64,000 bases of DNA, from the NCBI GenBank assembly GCA_040223695.1, contig JAVKFU010000017.1:1-64000 (forward strand), written 5' to 3'. Made by a program: the position numbers and the translations under genes. Below the pieces are notes generated by a model. That model was not told the origin of the DNA and ran no database searches. It saw only the letters and a program-made list of their open reading frames with translations. The stretch comes from Deltaproteobacteria bacterium (GTDB taxonomy: Bacteria; Desulfobacterota_D; UBA1144; Nemesobacterales; UBA2774). The stretch's first letter is position 1, and every line of letters begins with the position of its first letter. Positions 1 through 9,213 of this stretch are shown here, piece by piece.

Positions 1-85
1 GCGCAAGGGGCGTGCCATCTCCCTTGAATTTATAAAATATCAATAGCAACAGTGTGTTATATACAAAGAAGTAAAGACTGAATGG

Positions 86-119
86 TAGCGGTATCCCGCT
101 AGTAGCGACTTGTCGCTAG
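86..119. repeat. Tandem pair of 17-nt hairpin units
   Basis: Two adjacent 17-base units, TAGCGGTATCCCGCTAG and TAGCGACTTGTCGCTAG, share the same ends (TAGCG and CGCTAG) but differ in the middle. Each folds on itself: 6 bp with a 4-base loop, and 7 bp with a 2-base loop. They lie just beyond the 3' end of the minus-strand regulator gene. The form is that of a REP-like intergenic element, but no second copy was seen in this window. The remaining bases from 1 to 161 show no recognisable gene. Confidence 0.45.
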
Positions 120-161
120 TCTGTCCGGTGAAATCTCGATAGTAAGGTGGAATTTATCTTA

Positions 162-2105
162 TCAGGAGGGAGGTTTTATTCCGAAAGATTTAATTTTTGA
201 ATTGAGGGTTGATGTCGGAAGGCCCAGAAGCGAAGCCGCGCCGTTTTTACCTGCCACTTTCCATCCTGTCCGCTGGAGAGCCCTTAGAATGTTATTTTTC
301 TCAAGCTCTTTTAATTCTCTGTCTGACAGAACTGTATCTTTCGCCTCCATTGACTGTGATGTTTTGCCCGAATCCGCATCGTTTGCGCTACCGGGAAGCG
401 GCCCTTCCAGATTCAAGTGCCCGTCGGTCGAAGTAATTACGGCGCGCTCGATAACGTTTTGAAGCTCCCTGATATTCCCGGGCCAGTTGTAAGATTTGAG
501 ACGGGAGACATCTTCATCCCTTAGCGGGCTTAATGCAATACCGTTCCTCTTTGAGAATTTATCAATGAAGGAGCGCGCAAGTTTTTCTATATCATCGGCG
601 CGTTCTCTGAGCGGAGGAAGCTCCAGCTGAAAGACATTAAGCCTGTAGTAAAGGTCTTCCCGGAACCTGCCCTCTTTTATCTCTCTTAAAAGATCACGGT
701 TTGTAGCCGCAATTACCCTGACATCGACTTTAACTGTCTTCGAGCTTCCCACAGGCTCGAACTCCCCTTCCTGAAGCACCCTGAGGAGTTTGGATTGAAG
801 GTCAACAGGAAGCTCCCCTATCTCGTCCAGGAATATTGTCCCGCGGTCGGCTACGGAGAAACGTCCTTCGCGTTTTCTTGTCGCTCCCGTGAAAGCGCCC
901 TGCTCGTGGCCGAAGAACTCGCTCTCTATTAGGTTGGATGGAATTGCCGGGCAGTTCACCTTTATGAAAGGTTTATCAGAGCGGCGGCTTGAGGAGTGTA
1001 TGGACCTGGCGATAAGCTCTTTTCCCGTCCCTGTCTCACCCTGTATCAAGACCGTGGCTTCGGTACCCGCCACTTTCCTCACGTCCCCCAAAACCCTGAG
1101 CAAAGATTTACTGTCCCCTATTATGCCGTCCGACTCGGTCAGCGATTTAAGTTCTTCCTTCAAATATTCCGATTCTATTGTAAGAGACCGTATTTTTTGT
1201 TCAGCCTGAAGCCTCTCATTCACGTTTCTCAATATGAGCGTGTAAAAGCGTTCTTTCCCCATCTGAAAACTCGACAGTGTGGCTTCGGCGGGGAATTCAG
1301 CGCCCTTTTCGCTTACTGCCCTCAATCCCTCGGGTATCCAGATAAATTTCTCCCCCTCCGGTTTTGCGTCCAGAAACTCTGAAAGCTGAAGGAGCTTTCC
1401 GCTGCTCTCTTTAGTGAGCAGGCGATTAAAGAGCCTTCCCGTCACTTTTTCGCTTGCCGAGCCGAATAATTTGGATGCCGCGGGGTTCAGACGAGTTACT
1501 TTAAAATCCTTATCGAGCTCGATTATTGCATCCATTGCGCTGTCGAAAAGTCTTCTCAGCTTCTCTTCCCTTTCGAGAGTATCCCTCTCGGCACGCAAGC
1601 GTCTCATCTCGGCGCTCGCCCTGTTTGCGAAAATGCGGAATATGTTTACCACTTCCTGGTCTTCGGGAATCGGCTCCCGATCGATTACCGAAAGGTGTCC
1701 GAGAACCCTTCCATCCGTGTCCTCAAAGGGGATGCCGAGGTAGCTTACGGCGTTTGTCTGACGAAAGTCCTTCAGCTCCGGATTTCCTTTAAACTTACTG
1801 AACAGCTCGTCACGCACATGGACGAGTCTCTTTTCCTCTACAACCAATTCACAGGGCGTGCCGATAAGCGGATACTCAAAGTCCTTTATCCAGTGGTCGC
1901 CGAGATAAAAGGCCATGGAACGGAGACGCTTCGTCTCTTCCAGATACTCTGTCACCCATGCGCCGTAGGTATGGAGCACTTTAGAAAGGTTCTCGACAAG
2001 GGAAGCGAAGAATGCCTCTCCTATCGCTGTCGATGTGCCTTCCAGAATCGACCGTATAGCCTCGTTTTCCTCTACACCCTTAAAAGGGACTCTTCCTTTT
2101 TGCAT
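162..2105 (-). CDS. Sigma-54 activator with GAF and PAS domains, FhlA-like
   Basis: A 647-residue enhancer-binding protein that should open sigma-54 RNA polymerase promoters in response to a ligand or redox signal. Seen in order: a GAF-type sensor domain (about 20-170), a PAS domain (about 186-300), a short coiled linker, and an AAA+ ATPase with Walker A GETGTGKE (356-363), the sigma-54-contacting GAFTGA loop (403-408), Walker B TIFLDE (423-428) and an intact WPGNIREL sensor segment. A C-terminal Fis-type helix-turn-helix (about 605-645) has the GAASLLGL and STL pattern typical of FhlA/NorR-type activators. It has no receiver domain, so it probably does not depend on a kinase. It stands alone, divergent from aroF across a tRNA, so its target genes cannot be read from context. 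The family call is secure; the signal is unknown. Confidence 0.9.
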   Translation of the reverse strand: MQKGRVPFKGVEENEAIRSILEGTSTAIGEAFFASLVENLSKVLHTYGAWVTEYLEETKRLRSMAFYLGDHWIKDFEYPLIGTPCELVVEEKRLVHVRDELFSKFKGNPELKDFRQTNAVSYLGIPFEDTDGRVLGHLSVIDREPIPEDQEVVNIFRIFANRASAEMRRLRAERDTLEREEKLRRLFDSAMDAIIELDKDFKVTRLNPAASKLFGSASEKVTGRLFNRLLTKESSGKLLQLSEFLDAKPEGEKFIWIPEGLRAVSEKGAEFPAEATLSSFQMGKERFYTLILRNVNERLQAEQKIRSLTIESEYLKEELKSLTESDGIIGDSKSLLRVLGDVRKVAGTEATVLIQGETGTGKELIARSIHSSSRRSDKPFIKVNCPAIPSNLIESEFFGHEQGAFTGATRKREGRFSVADRGTIFLDEIGELPVDLQSKLLRVLQEGEFEPVGSSKTVKVDVRVIAATNRDLLREIKEGRFREDLYYRLNVFQLELPPLRERADDIEKLARSFIDKFSKRNGIALSPLRDEDVSRLKSYNWPGNIRELQNVIERAVITSTDGHLNLEGPLPGSANDADSGKTSQSMEAKDTVLSDRELKELEKNNILRALQRTGWKVAGKNGAASLLGLPTSTLNSKIKSFGIKPPS

Positions 2106-2226
2106 TTTTAAATCTCAGCCCCGACTATTAAGTGCAGTGTGAAACCGCCCACGTGTCTATATTACAATAAAACAGGAGAAAATTACAAAGAGAGTGCCGG
2201 TGACTACAAGAAAGAAAATAAGGGAC

Positions 2227-2310
2227 TGGGCAGGGGGGGAGTCGAACCCCCACGGGCGTGAGCCCAACGACTTTTGAGGCCGTCGCGTCTGCCGATTTCG
2301 CCACCTGCCC
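2227..2310 (-). tRNA. tRNA-Leu (CAA)
   Basis: The minus strand folds as a long-variable-arm tRNA. The acceptor stem GGGCAGG pairs with CCTGCCC, the D arm contains the AAATCGGCAGAC pattern usual in leucine tRNAs, and the T arm has GGTTCGACTCC. The anticodon stem ACGGC/GTCGT closes the loop CTCAAAA, giving anticodon CAA, which reads UUG. A variable stem of about five pairs (GGGCTCACGCCC region) fits class II. The 3' CCA is not encoded, unlike tRNA-Ala later in the window. Confidence 0.93.
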
Positions 2311-2432
2311 TCTGGAGTAGGAACATTATTATTCTATGCAATACAGAAAGAATCAATAGTATAAGGACAAATACCGCTTAGACATAATACATTCGGTGGA
2401 ATATTAACGGTTTTCCGGTACTTTCAGGGCTG

Positions 2433-2460
2433 TTGACAACATTAGCCCTTCATGTAACAT
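2433..2460 (+). promoter_or_regulatory. Sigma-70-type promoter for aroF
   Basis: TTGACA at 2433-2438 and TAACAT at 2455-2460 are separated by 16 bp. They lie about 50 bp before the aroF start codon. The GAGGAG ribosome binding site at 2498-2503 is correctly placed for ATG 2513. Confidence 0.6.
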
Positions 2461-2512
2461 AAGCTTTTTATTCAACGTTATCGGGCTTTGAAAAGCCGAG
2501 GAGAATTTAGAA

Positions 2513-3532
2513 ATGATAGTTGTAATGAAAAGCGGCGCTTCGAAGGATCAGATTGAAAAGGCCGTCGCCACACTCGACGAGCTTGGCTACCAGGCTCATC
2601 TTATCGAGGGAATGCTGAGAACCGTTATCGGAGCCGTAGGGGACGAAAGGGGTAAACCCCAGGATATAGAAACACTGAGCGTGCTCGAAGGCGTCGAGAA
2701 GGTTGTCCCGATTCTTCAACCCTACAAACTGGCAAGCCGCGAATACAAACCTGAAAACACTCATATTAACATCGGCAATACGGTAGTCGGCAACAATAAA
2801 TTAACTGTAATCGCGGGACCCTGCTCTGTTGAAAACGAAGACCAGATTATGCAGGTAGCGCGGGCCGTGAAGGAAGCGGGGGCAAGCATGCTTAGGGGCG
2901 GAGCGTATAAACCCAGGACTTCACCGTATACTTTTCAGGGATTAGGAGTCGAAGGACTCAAGCTTCTCGCAAAAGCAAAGGAAGAGACCGGACTGCCAAT
3001 AGTTACGGAGATACTCGACCCTCATGATCTCGACGACGTAATCGAGTATGCGGATGTATTGCAGGTCGGAGCCAGAAACTCTCAAAACTACTCATTACTA
3101 AAGCAGATCGGTAAATCGCGTAAGCCCGTTCTTCTGAAAAGAGGCATGTCCACTACCATAAAAGAGTTCTTGATGAGCGCAGAGTACATACTATCCGAAG
3201 GGAATGAAGATGTAATGCTCTGCGAGAGGGGAATCAGGACGTTCGAGACCGCAACCAGAAATACATTTGACCTGAACGCGATTCCTGTGCTCAAGGAAAA
3301 AACCCATCTTCCCATAATAGCCGACCCCAGCCACGGCACGGGGTACTGGCAGTATGTCACCCCTATGGCTCTGGCCGCGATAGCCGCAGGAGCTGACGGG
3401 CTTATTATAGAGGTTCATAATAATCCTGAAATCGCTATAAGCGACGGGGGGCAATCACTCAAGCCCAAGAAGTTCTCAATTTTGATGGAAAAGGCGGCCC
3501 CTGTCGCCCGCGCTGTAGGAAAGGAAATATAA
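2513..3532 (+). CDS. aroF: 3-deoxy-7-phosphoheptulonate synthase (DAHP synthase, type I beta)
   Basis: This enzyme condenses phosphoenolpyruvate with erythrose 4-phosphate, the first step of the shikimate pathway. The 339-residue protein has the two-part structure of the I-beta class: an N-terminal ferredoxin-like regulatory domain (about 1-70, starting [10 protein letters not shown]) and a TIM-barrel catalytic domain (about 80-339) with the [26 protein letters not shown]-type ([10 protein letters not shown]) and DPSHGTG segments. In this class the ferredoxin-like domain commonly carries feedback control. The ATG is supported by GAGGAG upstream. It is transcribed alone and ends 15 bp from the convergent purN. 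Confidence 0.96.
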   Translation: MIVVMKSGASKDQIEKAVATLDELGYQAHLIEGMLRTVIGAVGDERGKPQDIETLSVLEGVEKVVPILQPYKLASREYKPENTHINIGNTVVGNNKLTVIAGPCSVENEDQIMQVARAVKEAGASMLRGGAYKPRTSPYTFQGLGVEGLKLLAKAKEETGLPIVTEILDPHDLDDVIEYADVLQVGARNSQNYSLLKQIGKSRKPVLLKRGMSTTIKEFLMSAEYILSEGNEDVMLCERGIRTFETATRNTFDLNAIPVLKEKTHLPIIADPSHGTGYWQYVTPMALAAIAAGADGLIIEVHNNPEIAISDGGQSLKPKKFSILMEKAAPVARAVGKEI

Positions 3533-3547
3533 AAAGCCCTCTGAATC

Positions 3548-4150
3548 CTAAGTCTTTTTGAGTACCCTTCGGCCTTCGATACTAATCATCCCTCCGGCGA
3601 CAAGCCTTATTGCTTCGGGATAGATCCTGTGCTCCTCCTCATGAATCCTTTCAAGAAGAGCGTCTTCCGTATCGTCTTCGTGTACCGGCACCACTGACTG
3701 GAGTATTATGGGCCCGGTATCGACTCCTTCGTCTACGAAATGAACCGTTACGCCTGTGTACTTCACACCATACTCGAGCGCCTGCCCGGCAGCGTTTATT
3801 CCGGGAAACGAGGGGAGAAGCGCGGGGTGCAGATTTATAATCCTGTTCTTATAAGCCCTCACGAAAACGGGGGAAAATATTCTCATAAAACCCGCAAGCG
3901 CTATCAGCTCGATTCCGTAGGGTTCGATCGCGCTTAAAACGTCCCTGTCGTACTCCTCCCTGTTCTTATAACCCCTGTGGTCGATCACCTCACACTGAAT
4001 TCCATGCTTTTTAGCCCGCTCCAGGGCATAGGCGCCGGGGTTGTTACTGAAAACAAGCGCAATTTCTACACAAGGAATATCGGCATCGATTATCGCCTGA
4101 AGATTTGTGCCGCTTCCGGAAACAAAAACGGCGAGTCTGGTCTTTTTCAC
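3548..4150 (-). CDS. purN: Phosphoribosylglycinamide formyltransferase (10-formyl-THF dependent)
   Basis: PurN transfers a formyl group from 10-formyltetrahydrofolate to GAR in purine biosynthesis. The 200-residue protein is normal in length. It shows the N-terminal phosphate-binding segment VSGSGTNLQAI, the catalytic-loop region INLHPALLPSFPG (Asn and His of the active site present) and the VHFVDEGVDTGPI signature with the active-site Asp. The start is GTG at 4150 with a GAGG about 9 bases upstream. The gene lies downstream of the 5S rRNA on the same strand, but the T-run after the 5S gene makes cotranscription unlikely. Confidence 0.96.
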   Translation of the reverse strand: MKKTRLAVFVSGSGTNLQAIIDADIPCVEIALVFSNNPGAYALERAKKHGIQCEVIDHRGYKNREEYDRDVLSAIEPYGIELIALAGFMRIFSPVFVRAYKNRIINLHPALLPSFPGINAAGQALEYGVKYTGVTVHFVDEGVDTGPIILQSVVPVHEDDTEDALLERIHEEEHRIYPEAIRLVAGGMISIEGRRVLKKT

Positions 4151-4303
4151 CTGCAGGGCCTCATTGATAAAAGAATTAAAACGAGAAAGATACTACACAA
4201 CAGCCTGGGACAAAACAAACAATCATTAAATTTTGAGGAGGCCGGTTCGGTATAATGAATCGAGTATGTTATGGAAAGTCTCGAGCAGGGAATCAAAAAC
4301 GGC

Positions 4304-4318
4304 AAAAAAAAAAAAGAA
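4304..4318 (-). terminator. Poly-T terminator of the 5S rRNA gene
   Basis: On the minus strand the 3' end of 5S rRNA is followed directly by TTC and twelve T residues (A-run at 4304-4315 on the plus strand). The terminal 5S helix can serve as the hairpin. This would stop transcription before purN. Confidence 0.6.
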
Positions 4319-4319
4319 C

Positions 4320-4436
4320 CAAGGCAGCTACCTACTTTCCCACTCCCGTACAGGAGCAGTATCATCGGCCTTGAAGAGCTTAACTTCCGGGTTCGGAATG
4401 GGACCGGGTGTTCCCTCTTCAGCATTGCCACCCAGA
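4320..4436 (-). rRNA. rrf: 5S ribosomal RNA, solitary
   Basis: The minus strand carries the conserved 5S core: GAGGGAACACCCGGTCCC, CCATTCCGAACCCGGAAGTT, AAGCTCTTCA and GGGAGTGGGAAAGTAGG. Helix I forms between GGTGGC at the 5' end and GCTGCC at the 3' end. The length of about 117 nt is normal. No 16S or 23S sequence lies on either side: purN is downstream and a recombinase gene upstream. It is therefore an unlinked copy with its own promoter and terminator. The ends are approximate by a few bases. Confidence 0.93.
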
Positions 4437-4447
4437 TTCTGCGATAT

Positions 4448-4475
4448 AAATTACATCAGATATCAAATATGTCAA
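4448..4475 (-). promoter_or_regulatory. Sigma-70-type promoter of the solitary 5S rRNA
   Basis: On the minus strand TTGACA (4470-4475) and TAATTT (4448-4453) are 16 bp apart. The predicted transcript start is within a few bases of the 5S 5' end. This supports the 5S gene as an independent, active transcription unit. Confidence 0.6.
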
Positions 4476-4521
4476 TACTCGAATTTGAATAAAAACAATA
4501 AAAATGCTTTAATTTTTATGA

Positions 4522-5379
4522 ATGGATAAACTTGTTGACAGCTTCATAGAATCGCTCAGGAGAAGAGAGACAACAAAGGAAACATACAGAAAGGCGCTGC
4601 GCGAGTTTTCAAAGTGGCTTGGCAATGTTTCCCCTGCGGGTCTCAACTCAAACGACATACAGCGCTACAAGGACTACCTAATCTCTAAAGATTTATCCCC
4701 GACGTCGATGTCCGCATATTTAACCGCGGTGAGGAGATTCTATGAATATTTAGTCTCGACGGGAAAAATAAACGAGAATCCGGCCAGAAGCGTCAAGGGA
4801 AGCTCGCGTCCCCAAAGGCATCTCACCGATTCGATTTCGCGCGAAGACATCGCAAAACTATTCAGCGTGATCGACCTTAATTCGCCTCTGGGGGTAAGGG
4901 ACGGGGCTATATTAAATCTGATGGCGAGGTCCGGATTGAGCGAAATTGAAATAGTGAGGGCGAACCTCCAGGATCTTAAATCAAGAGACGGCACCAAAGT
5001 GATATACGTACAGGGCAAGAACAAGGATAAAAAAGATGAATAAGTAAGTCTCAGTCCGGGTGTAGAGCAGTCGGTTGAGAGTTATCTGGAGCAAAGAGGA
5101 GACTCGGGCGGGGAGGAACCGCTCTTCTGGGGGATCGGAAACAGGTCGATCAAGGAGAGAATTACGACCCGCGGGATCAGGGCGCGCGTGAATCATTACT
5201 TCGAGCTTTCGGGAATCAAAAAGGAGGGGATAAAACCGGTAAGCCTGAGGCACACAGCGGCAATGCTTGCGATCGAAGAAGGCGCTACCGTTTCGGAAAT
5301 AAAACAGATGCTAAGGCTGAAGACTACCGAATCCGCTCTTGTCTATTTTGAAGAAGCAAAAGAGCTGATGAGAAAGTAA
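4522..5379 (+). pseudogene. Xer-like tyrosine recombinase with an in-frame TAA and lost catalytic residues
   Basis: The reading frame encodes a XerC/D-like protein of about 285 codons: a SAM-like N-terminal core-binding domain (about 1-90) and a tyrosine recombinase catalytic domain. TAA at 5041-5043 (codon 174) stops translation, yet the same frame continues without further stops to 5379 and supplies the rest of the fold, so a single sense codon seems to have become nonsense. Independently, three residues of the catalytic set are missing: the first Arg is Ser (S140 in ARSGLSEIE), the His of the H-x-x-R box is Val (VSLRH), and the third-box His is Leu. The beta-hairpin Lys (K166), the second Arg and the Tyr nucleophile position (ALVYFEE) remain. 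A restart at 5188 would yield only the last 63 residues. A sequencing error could explain the stop but not the missing residues. Confidence 0.8.
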
Positions 5380-5436
5380 AAGATTCCTTGTAAACTATCA
5401 GGCAAAAAGAGCGCCGCCGGCTGTAAAAATCTGACG

Positions 5437-7029
5437 TCAAGCCTTTTCAAGATAGCTTTTTATCGGATAGACCCTGCCCGCGCGCTTTAATTTCTTTATA
5501 GCCTTTACCTCTATCTGCCTTATCCTCTCACGCGTAACGTTAAACTCATGGCCCACCTCTTCAAGCGTGTGCTCTTTTTCATCGTCTATCCCGAACCTGA
5601 GCCTCACAATGCTTTCTTCTCTCGTGTTGAGCACGGAAGAAAGGGCGTTGCTTATTATCTCCTTAAGCTCGCTCATTTCGAGCACCTTGACCGGAGAAGT
5701 GGTGTTTGAGTCCTCTATAAGATCAACGAGCTTACTGTCCTCTTCGTCCCCTATAGGAGTCTCAAGCGAAATGGGGTCTTTTGAAATTTTAAGCACGCGC
5801 GCGACCTTATCAGCGTGTATACCGACCTTTTCAGCTATCTCTTCAGGCAGCGGCTCTCTTCCAAGCTCCTGCACAAGGAGCCTCGAAGTCCTGACAATCC
5901 TGTTAATAGTCTCAGTCATATGGACCGGGATCCTAATTATTCTGGACTGATCAGCAAGGGCTCTGGTTATCGCCTGCCTTATCCACCACGTGGCATAGGT
6001 TGAAAATTTGTATCCTCTGTTATGTTCGAACTTTTCAACCGCTCTCATGAGTCCCATATTCCCTTCCTGTATCAAATCGAGAAACGGAAGGCCGCGGTTT
6101 ATGTACCGCCTGGCGATACTGACTACAAGACGCAAATTTGACTCTATCAGCTTCCGCCTCGCACTTTGGGTCATATGCTCCCCCAGATCGATTCTTCTAA
6201 GAGACTTCTTGAGCATTAGGGTATTCGCTTCCGCTTCGGCAAGTAAATCCTGCATATTGTCCTGTAATTCCTTTTTTGCCCTCGAAGCCGGGGAGAGCTT
6301 CTTTTTACGGGGTCCTGCATACTGGTTCTTTACCCCTTCCAGCTTGTCTATGTGACTGCGGGCTACCGAGACAATTCTTTCCATCTGAAATCCGTTCAGG
6401 TTTATTTCTTCCATATAAGCCAGCATTTTGTTGTTATTTCTCTTTATTCTCTGGAGGAGGACTTTTTTCTTCTTTTCGCTAACGCTTTCCAGTTCCTTTC
6501 TGAATTGCTCGTTCTCTTCAAAGAGCCTGGTTATAGAGTTTATGGAGTTTCTTATGCCAAGATCCACCTCTTCCTCGACGGAATTATCGGCATCGTCGAG
6601 TGAACTCGTGATATCCCTTATATCCAAACTCCCTTTTTCGAGCTCTTCCGCAAGACTTATTATTTCCTTCAACAAAAGAGACGAACTCAATATCGCTCTT
6701 GCGACGATTCTCCTGCCGGTCTCAATTTCTTTGGCAATACGTATTTCCTGCTCCCTGGTCAGAAGGGAATGGTCGGCTATTTCATGGAGATAAAACCTTA
6801 TTAAGTCATATTCGTTAGCGTTTTCCCTGGCGTTCTTTAAGTTAAAAACGTATTTATTCCCCTTCTCACTTATTTCCTCATCTTCGTCCGCGTTTTCATT
6901 CTCACTGTCCTTAAGGTAAACATTATCGCCCTTTAGCTTTTCGTCCTCTGAAGGTTCGACCGCCGAATCGGATAGCCTGTCCTCCGTGACGCTATCGATT
7001 TGAAAGTCGTTCTTTTTATTCTTTCCCAT
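5437..7029 (-). CDS. rpoD: RNA polymerase primary sigma factor RpoD
   Basis: This is the housekeeping sigma factor. The 530-residue protein has an acidic, low-complexity N-terminus of about 70 residues in place of a clear region 1.1. Region 1.2 follows ([20 protein letters not shown]), then a charged non-conserved insert and region 2 with the core-binding and -10-melting segment ([15 protein letters not shown]). Region 3 ([19 protein letters not shown]) and region 4.2 with the -35-reading helix-turn-helix ([20 protein letters not shown]) are intact. It overlaps the end of dnaG by 14 bp, implying translational coupling in the rpsU-dnaG-rpoD operon. Confidence 0.97.
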   Translation of the reverse strand: MGKNKKNDFQIDSVTEDRLSDSAVEPSEDEKLKGDNVYLKDSENENADEDEEISEKGNKYVFNLKNARENANEYDLIRFYLHEIADHSLLTREQEIRIAKEIETGRRIVARAILSSSLLLKEIISLAEELEKGSLDIRDITSSLDDADNSVEEEVDLGIRNSINSITRLFEENEQFRKELESVSEKKKKVLLQRIKRNNNKMLAYMEEINLNGFQMERIVSVARSHIDKLEGVKNQYAGPRKKKLSPASRAKKELQDNMQDLLAEAEANTLMLKKSLRRIDLGEHMTQSARRKLIESNLRLVVSIARRYINRGLPFLDLIQEGNMGLMRAVEKFEHNRGYKFSTYATWWIRQAITRALADQSRIIRIPVHMTETINRIVRTSRLLVQELGREPLPEEIAEKVGIHADKVARVLKISKDPISLETPIGDEEDSKLVDLIEDSNTTSPVKVLEMSELKEIISNALSSVLNTREESIVRLRFGIDDEKEHTLEEVGHEFNVTRERIRQIEVKAIKKLKRAGRVYPIKSYLEKA

Positions 7030-8791
7030 TAGGCTCTCCCTTCTTCCGGTTTTTTTGTTTCATTAAGTCCGAGTATTCCTTCAGAAGCTCTTTCTCAAGT
7101 AAAGAGTCTTTATTTTTCACCGCTTCATCCATCTTAAGACGTAGACCTTTTAACCCCTCTTCGAGCTTTAGCAGTTTTAATTTGCCTATGCATGAATCGA
7201 TCATTTTGCCCGCCGTTTTCTCATCGGATATTCCCGAAGATGAAAACAGCGCTTCCGAAATAAGACTCTGCGCAGGATTGCCCTGAAAATTTTGTAAAAG
7301 TGACGACGGGTCGTGCACGCCTTTTTCGACAATTTCATCCAGTACGGACTTTACTTCAACGTTGGAAATCAAACCGTGCCAATCATATCCGGCGATTATC
7401 GAAGACAGTTGAGGAAACTTCAAGAGGATGGTAAGCAGCAATCTTTCATGGTTATTCGCTGCGCTGACGGCCCTGGCGTCCCCTATCCCGCCGGGCGCTT
7501 TTTTCCGCTTAATAAGCGAAGAAACCTCGTTTTCCCTGAGCCCGAGCCTTTCGGCTGTTTTTTTAATATAGCTGCTTTTGAGGAGAGGATCATTCACCAT
7601 CATAAGTATAGCTGCAATTTCTCCTACACCGCTTTTTAAAGACATATTGCCGTTTCTGCATTCTCTTATTGTATTTTCTATGTAGAAATCAAGAAGACTC
7701 GGCGAGTTTTCCACCAGGCGAATAAATTCGTCCCCGCCATCCTCGGATAGGAAGGAATCAGGGTCTTTTCCCCCGGGCAATAAAACCACATTAGGCAACA
7801 GACCTTCTTCAAGAAAAATATCAAGCGACCTTACCGCGGCCTTAGTGCCGGATTCGTCCCCGTCGAACACAACAACAAATCTATCGGTATAACGCCTCAA
7901 AATCACCACATGATCGCGCGTGAGCGCAGTTCCCAGCGTGGCAACCGCATTTTTTATTCCTGCCGAGTAAAGAGACAAAAAGTCCGTATAACCCTCGACT
8001 ATTATTGCCCTATTGTTTTTCCTTATGTGGTCTCTCGACTTATCCAGTCCGTAGAAATTCCTTCTTTTGTGATAGATTTCGGATTCGGGAGAATTTATGT
8101 ACTTCGGCTGGTCGCCTTCGCCTTCCACAGTACGGCCGCCAAAACCTATAACCCTGCCTTCGACATTACCGATAGGGAACATTATTCTGTCTCGGAACCT
8201 GTCATAATAACCCTCGCCGTTATTCTTCTTTACGACAAGACCTGTCTTTTCGGCAAGCGTTAGCGGAATGTTGTGCTTTTGCAAATATTTTACAAGATGG
8301 TCCCAGCCCTCGGGTGCATAGCCGAGATTAAATTCTTCTATAGTTTCCGACGGGATTTTTCTGGATTTCAAATAATCCCTCGCAGCCCCGGCTTTCCCGC
8401 TTTTCAGTAAAACCCTTTTATAGAATCCGGAAACCACGGAATTAATTTTTAATAAGGCGCCGGCCTGGGATTTACGCTTGGGACCGACAGTGGGCTTTTC
8501 AACTTTTATATTCGCACGCTTTGCGAGCTCTGATACCGCTTCGGGAAATGTGATGGAGTTATATCTCATGTAAAATGCCAAAATATCTCCGCCGGCTCCG
8601 CAGCTGAAACAATGGAAAAAACCTTTTTCTTCATCCACATGCATAGAAGGATTGTGGTCGTCGTGGAAAGGACAAAGCCCTACGTAACCCTTTCCCACCT
8701 TTTTAATAGATGTGTAATTTTCTATGAGGTCTAAAATGCTCAACCTCCTTTTTATCTCTTTAACAACACCGTCATTGTTAAAATTTACCAT
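7016..8791 (-). CDS. dnaG: DNA primase
   Basis: DnaG makes RNA primers for replication. The 591-residue protein has the CHC2 zinc-binding domain (C40, H43, C61, C64), the RNA polymerase core with the [10 protein letters not shown] and VIGFGGR segments, a TOPRIM fold ([13 protein letters not shown], then [14 protein letters not shown] carrying the metal-binding acidic residues), and a C-terminal helicase-interaction region of weaker similarity. The ATG at 8791 lacks a good Shine-Dalgarno sequence, which fits low primase expression. It is the middle gene of the macromolecular-synthesis operon and overlaps rpoD. Confidence 0.97.
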   Translation of the reverse strand: MVNFNNDGVVKEIKRRLSILDLIENYTSIKKVGKGYVGLCPFHDDHNPSMHVDEEKGFFHCFSCGAGGDILAFYMRYNSITFPEAVSELAKRANIKVEKPTVGPKRKSQAGALLKINSVVSGFYKRVLLKSGKAGAARDYLKSRKIPSETIEEFNLGYAPEGWDHLVKYLQKHNIPLTLAEKTGLVVKKNNGEGYYDRFRDRIMFPIGNVEGRVIGFGGRTVEGEGDQPKYINSPESEIYHKRRNFYGLDKSRDHIRKNNRAIIVEGYTDFLSLYSAGIKNAVATLGTALTRDHVVILRRYTDRFVVVFDGDESGTKAAVRSLDIFLEEGLLPNVVLLPGGKDPDSFLSEDGGDEFIRLVENSPSLLDFYIENTIRECRNGNMSLKSGVGEIAAILMMVNDPLLKSSYIKKTAERLGLRENEVSSLIKRKKAPGGIGDARAVSAANNHERLLLTILLKFPQLSSIIAGYDWHGLISNVEVKSVLDEIVEKGVHDPSSLLQNFQGNPAQSLISEALFSSSGISDEKTAGKMIDSCIGKLKLLKLEEGLKGLRLKMDEAVKNKDSLLEKELLKEYSDLMKQKNRKKGEPNGKE

Positions 8792-8831
8792 CTATAAGTA
8801 ATGCGGTTTCTTTCGTGATGTTCGGATTCTC

Positions 8832-8852
8832 AAAGGAAAGGGCCCCGGCCCT
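8832..8852 (-). terminator. Intergenic terminator between rpsU and dnaG
   Basis: The palindrome AGGGCCCCGGCCCT (8839-8852) gives a 6-bp GC-rich stem. On the minus strand it is followed by TTCCTTTG, an imperfect T-tract. In E. coli a partial terminator sits at the same place and lowers dnaG/rpoD transcription relative to rpsU; the same role is inferred here. Confidence 0.5.
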
Positions 8853-8926
8853 GATCTCGTGGAATATTGCATACAAAGTAGTGTCCCCCCTACCGGTATT
8901 GATCTGTATGTATATTTATTAAGATG

Positions 8927-9118
8927 CTAGTTTCTTCTCGAGCGTTTTACAATGCGCTTTTTCGCGGCGAAAAGCTTTTTCTTTTTCTTCTCGCTCGGCT
9001 TTTCATAGAACTCCCGTCTTCTGACCTCGGACAGAACACCTCCTTTTTCAACCTGCTTTTTAAATCTTTTAAGCGCACTGTCTATGCTCTCATTGTTTCC
9101 GACCACAATTCCTGGCAT
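8927..9118 (-). CDS. rpsU: 30S ribosomal protein bS21
   Basis: A 63-residue, strongly basic ribosomal protein of the small subunit. It has the conserved family pattern: a start resembling [18 protein letters not shown], then [15 protein letters not shown] and a Lys/Arg-rich tail. The start has a strong CAGGAGG 8-10 bases upstream. It heads the rpsU-dnaG-rpoD operon, with its own promoter just upstream and a probable attenuating terminator downstream. Confidence 0.96.
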   Translation of the reverse strand: MPGIVVGNNESIDSALKRFKKQVEKGGVLSEVRRREFYEKPSEKKKKKLFAAKKRIVKRSRRN

Positions 9119-9157
9119 TAATAAATCCCTCCTGATATTCGAAACTCTAACTAAAAC

Positions 9158-9186
9158 AAGCTAAAGGATTAGCGCTAAATTGTCAA
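9158..9186 (-). promoter_or_regulatory. Promoter of the rpsU-dnaG-rpoD operon
   Basis: On the minus strand TTGACA (9181-9186) is followed after 17 bp by TAGCTT (9158-9163), a weak -10. The spacer contains the palindrome TAGCGCTA, which could be an operator. The transcript would carry a leader of roughly 30 nt including the rpsU ribosome binding site. Confidence 0.45.
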
Positions 9187-9213
9187 GTGCGCTAGACGCA
9201 GAATCTGATCCGT

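Noticed and set aside
5041-5043. TAA in the Xer-like gene as a recoded amino acid
   Set aside because: Selenocysteine and pyrrolysine use TGA and TAG; no stem-loop or slippery site is evident, and TAA is the normal stop of many genes in this window.
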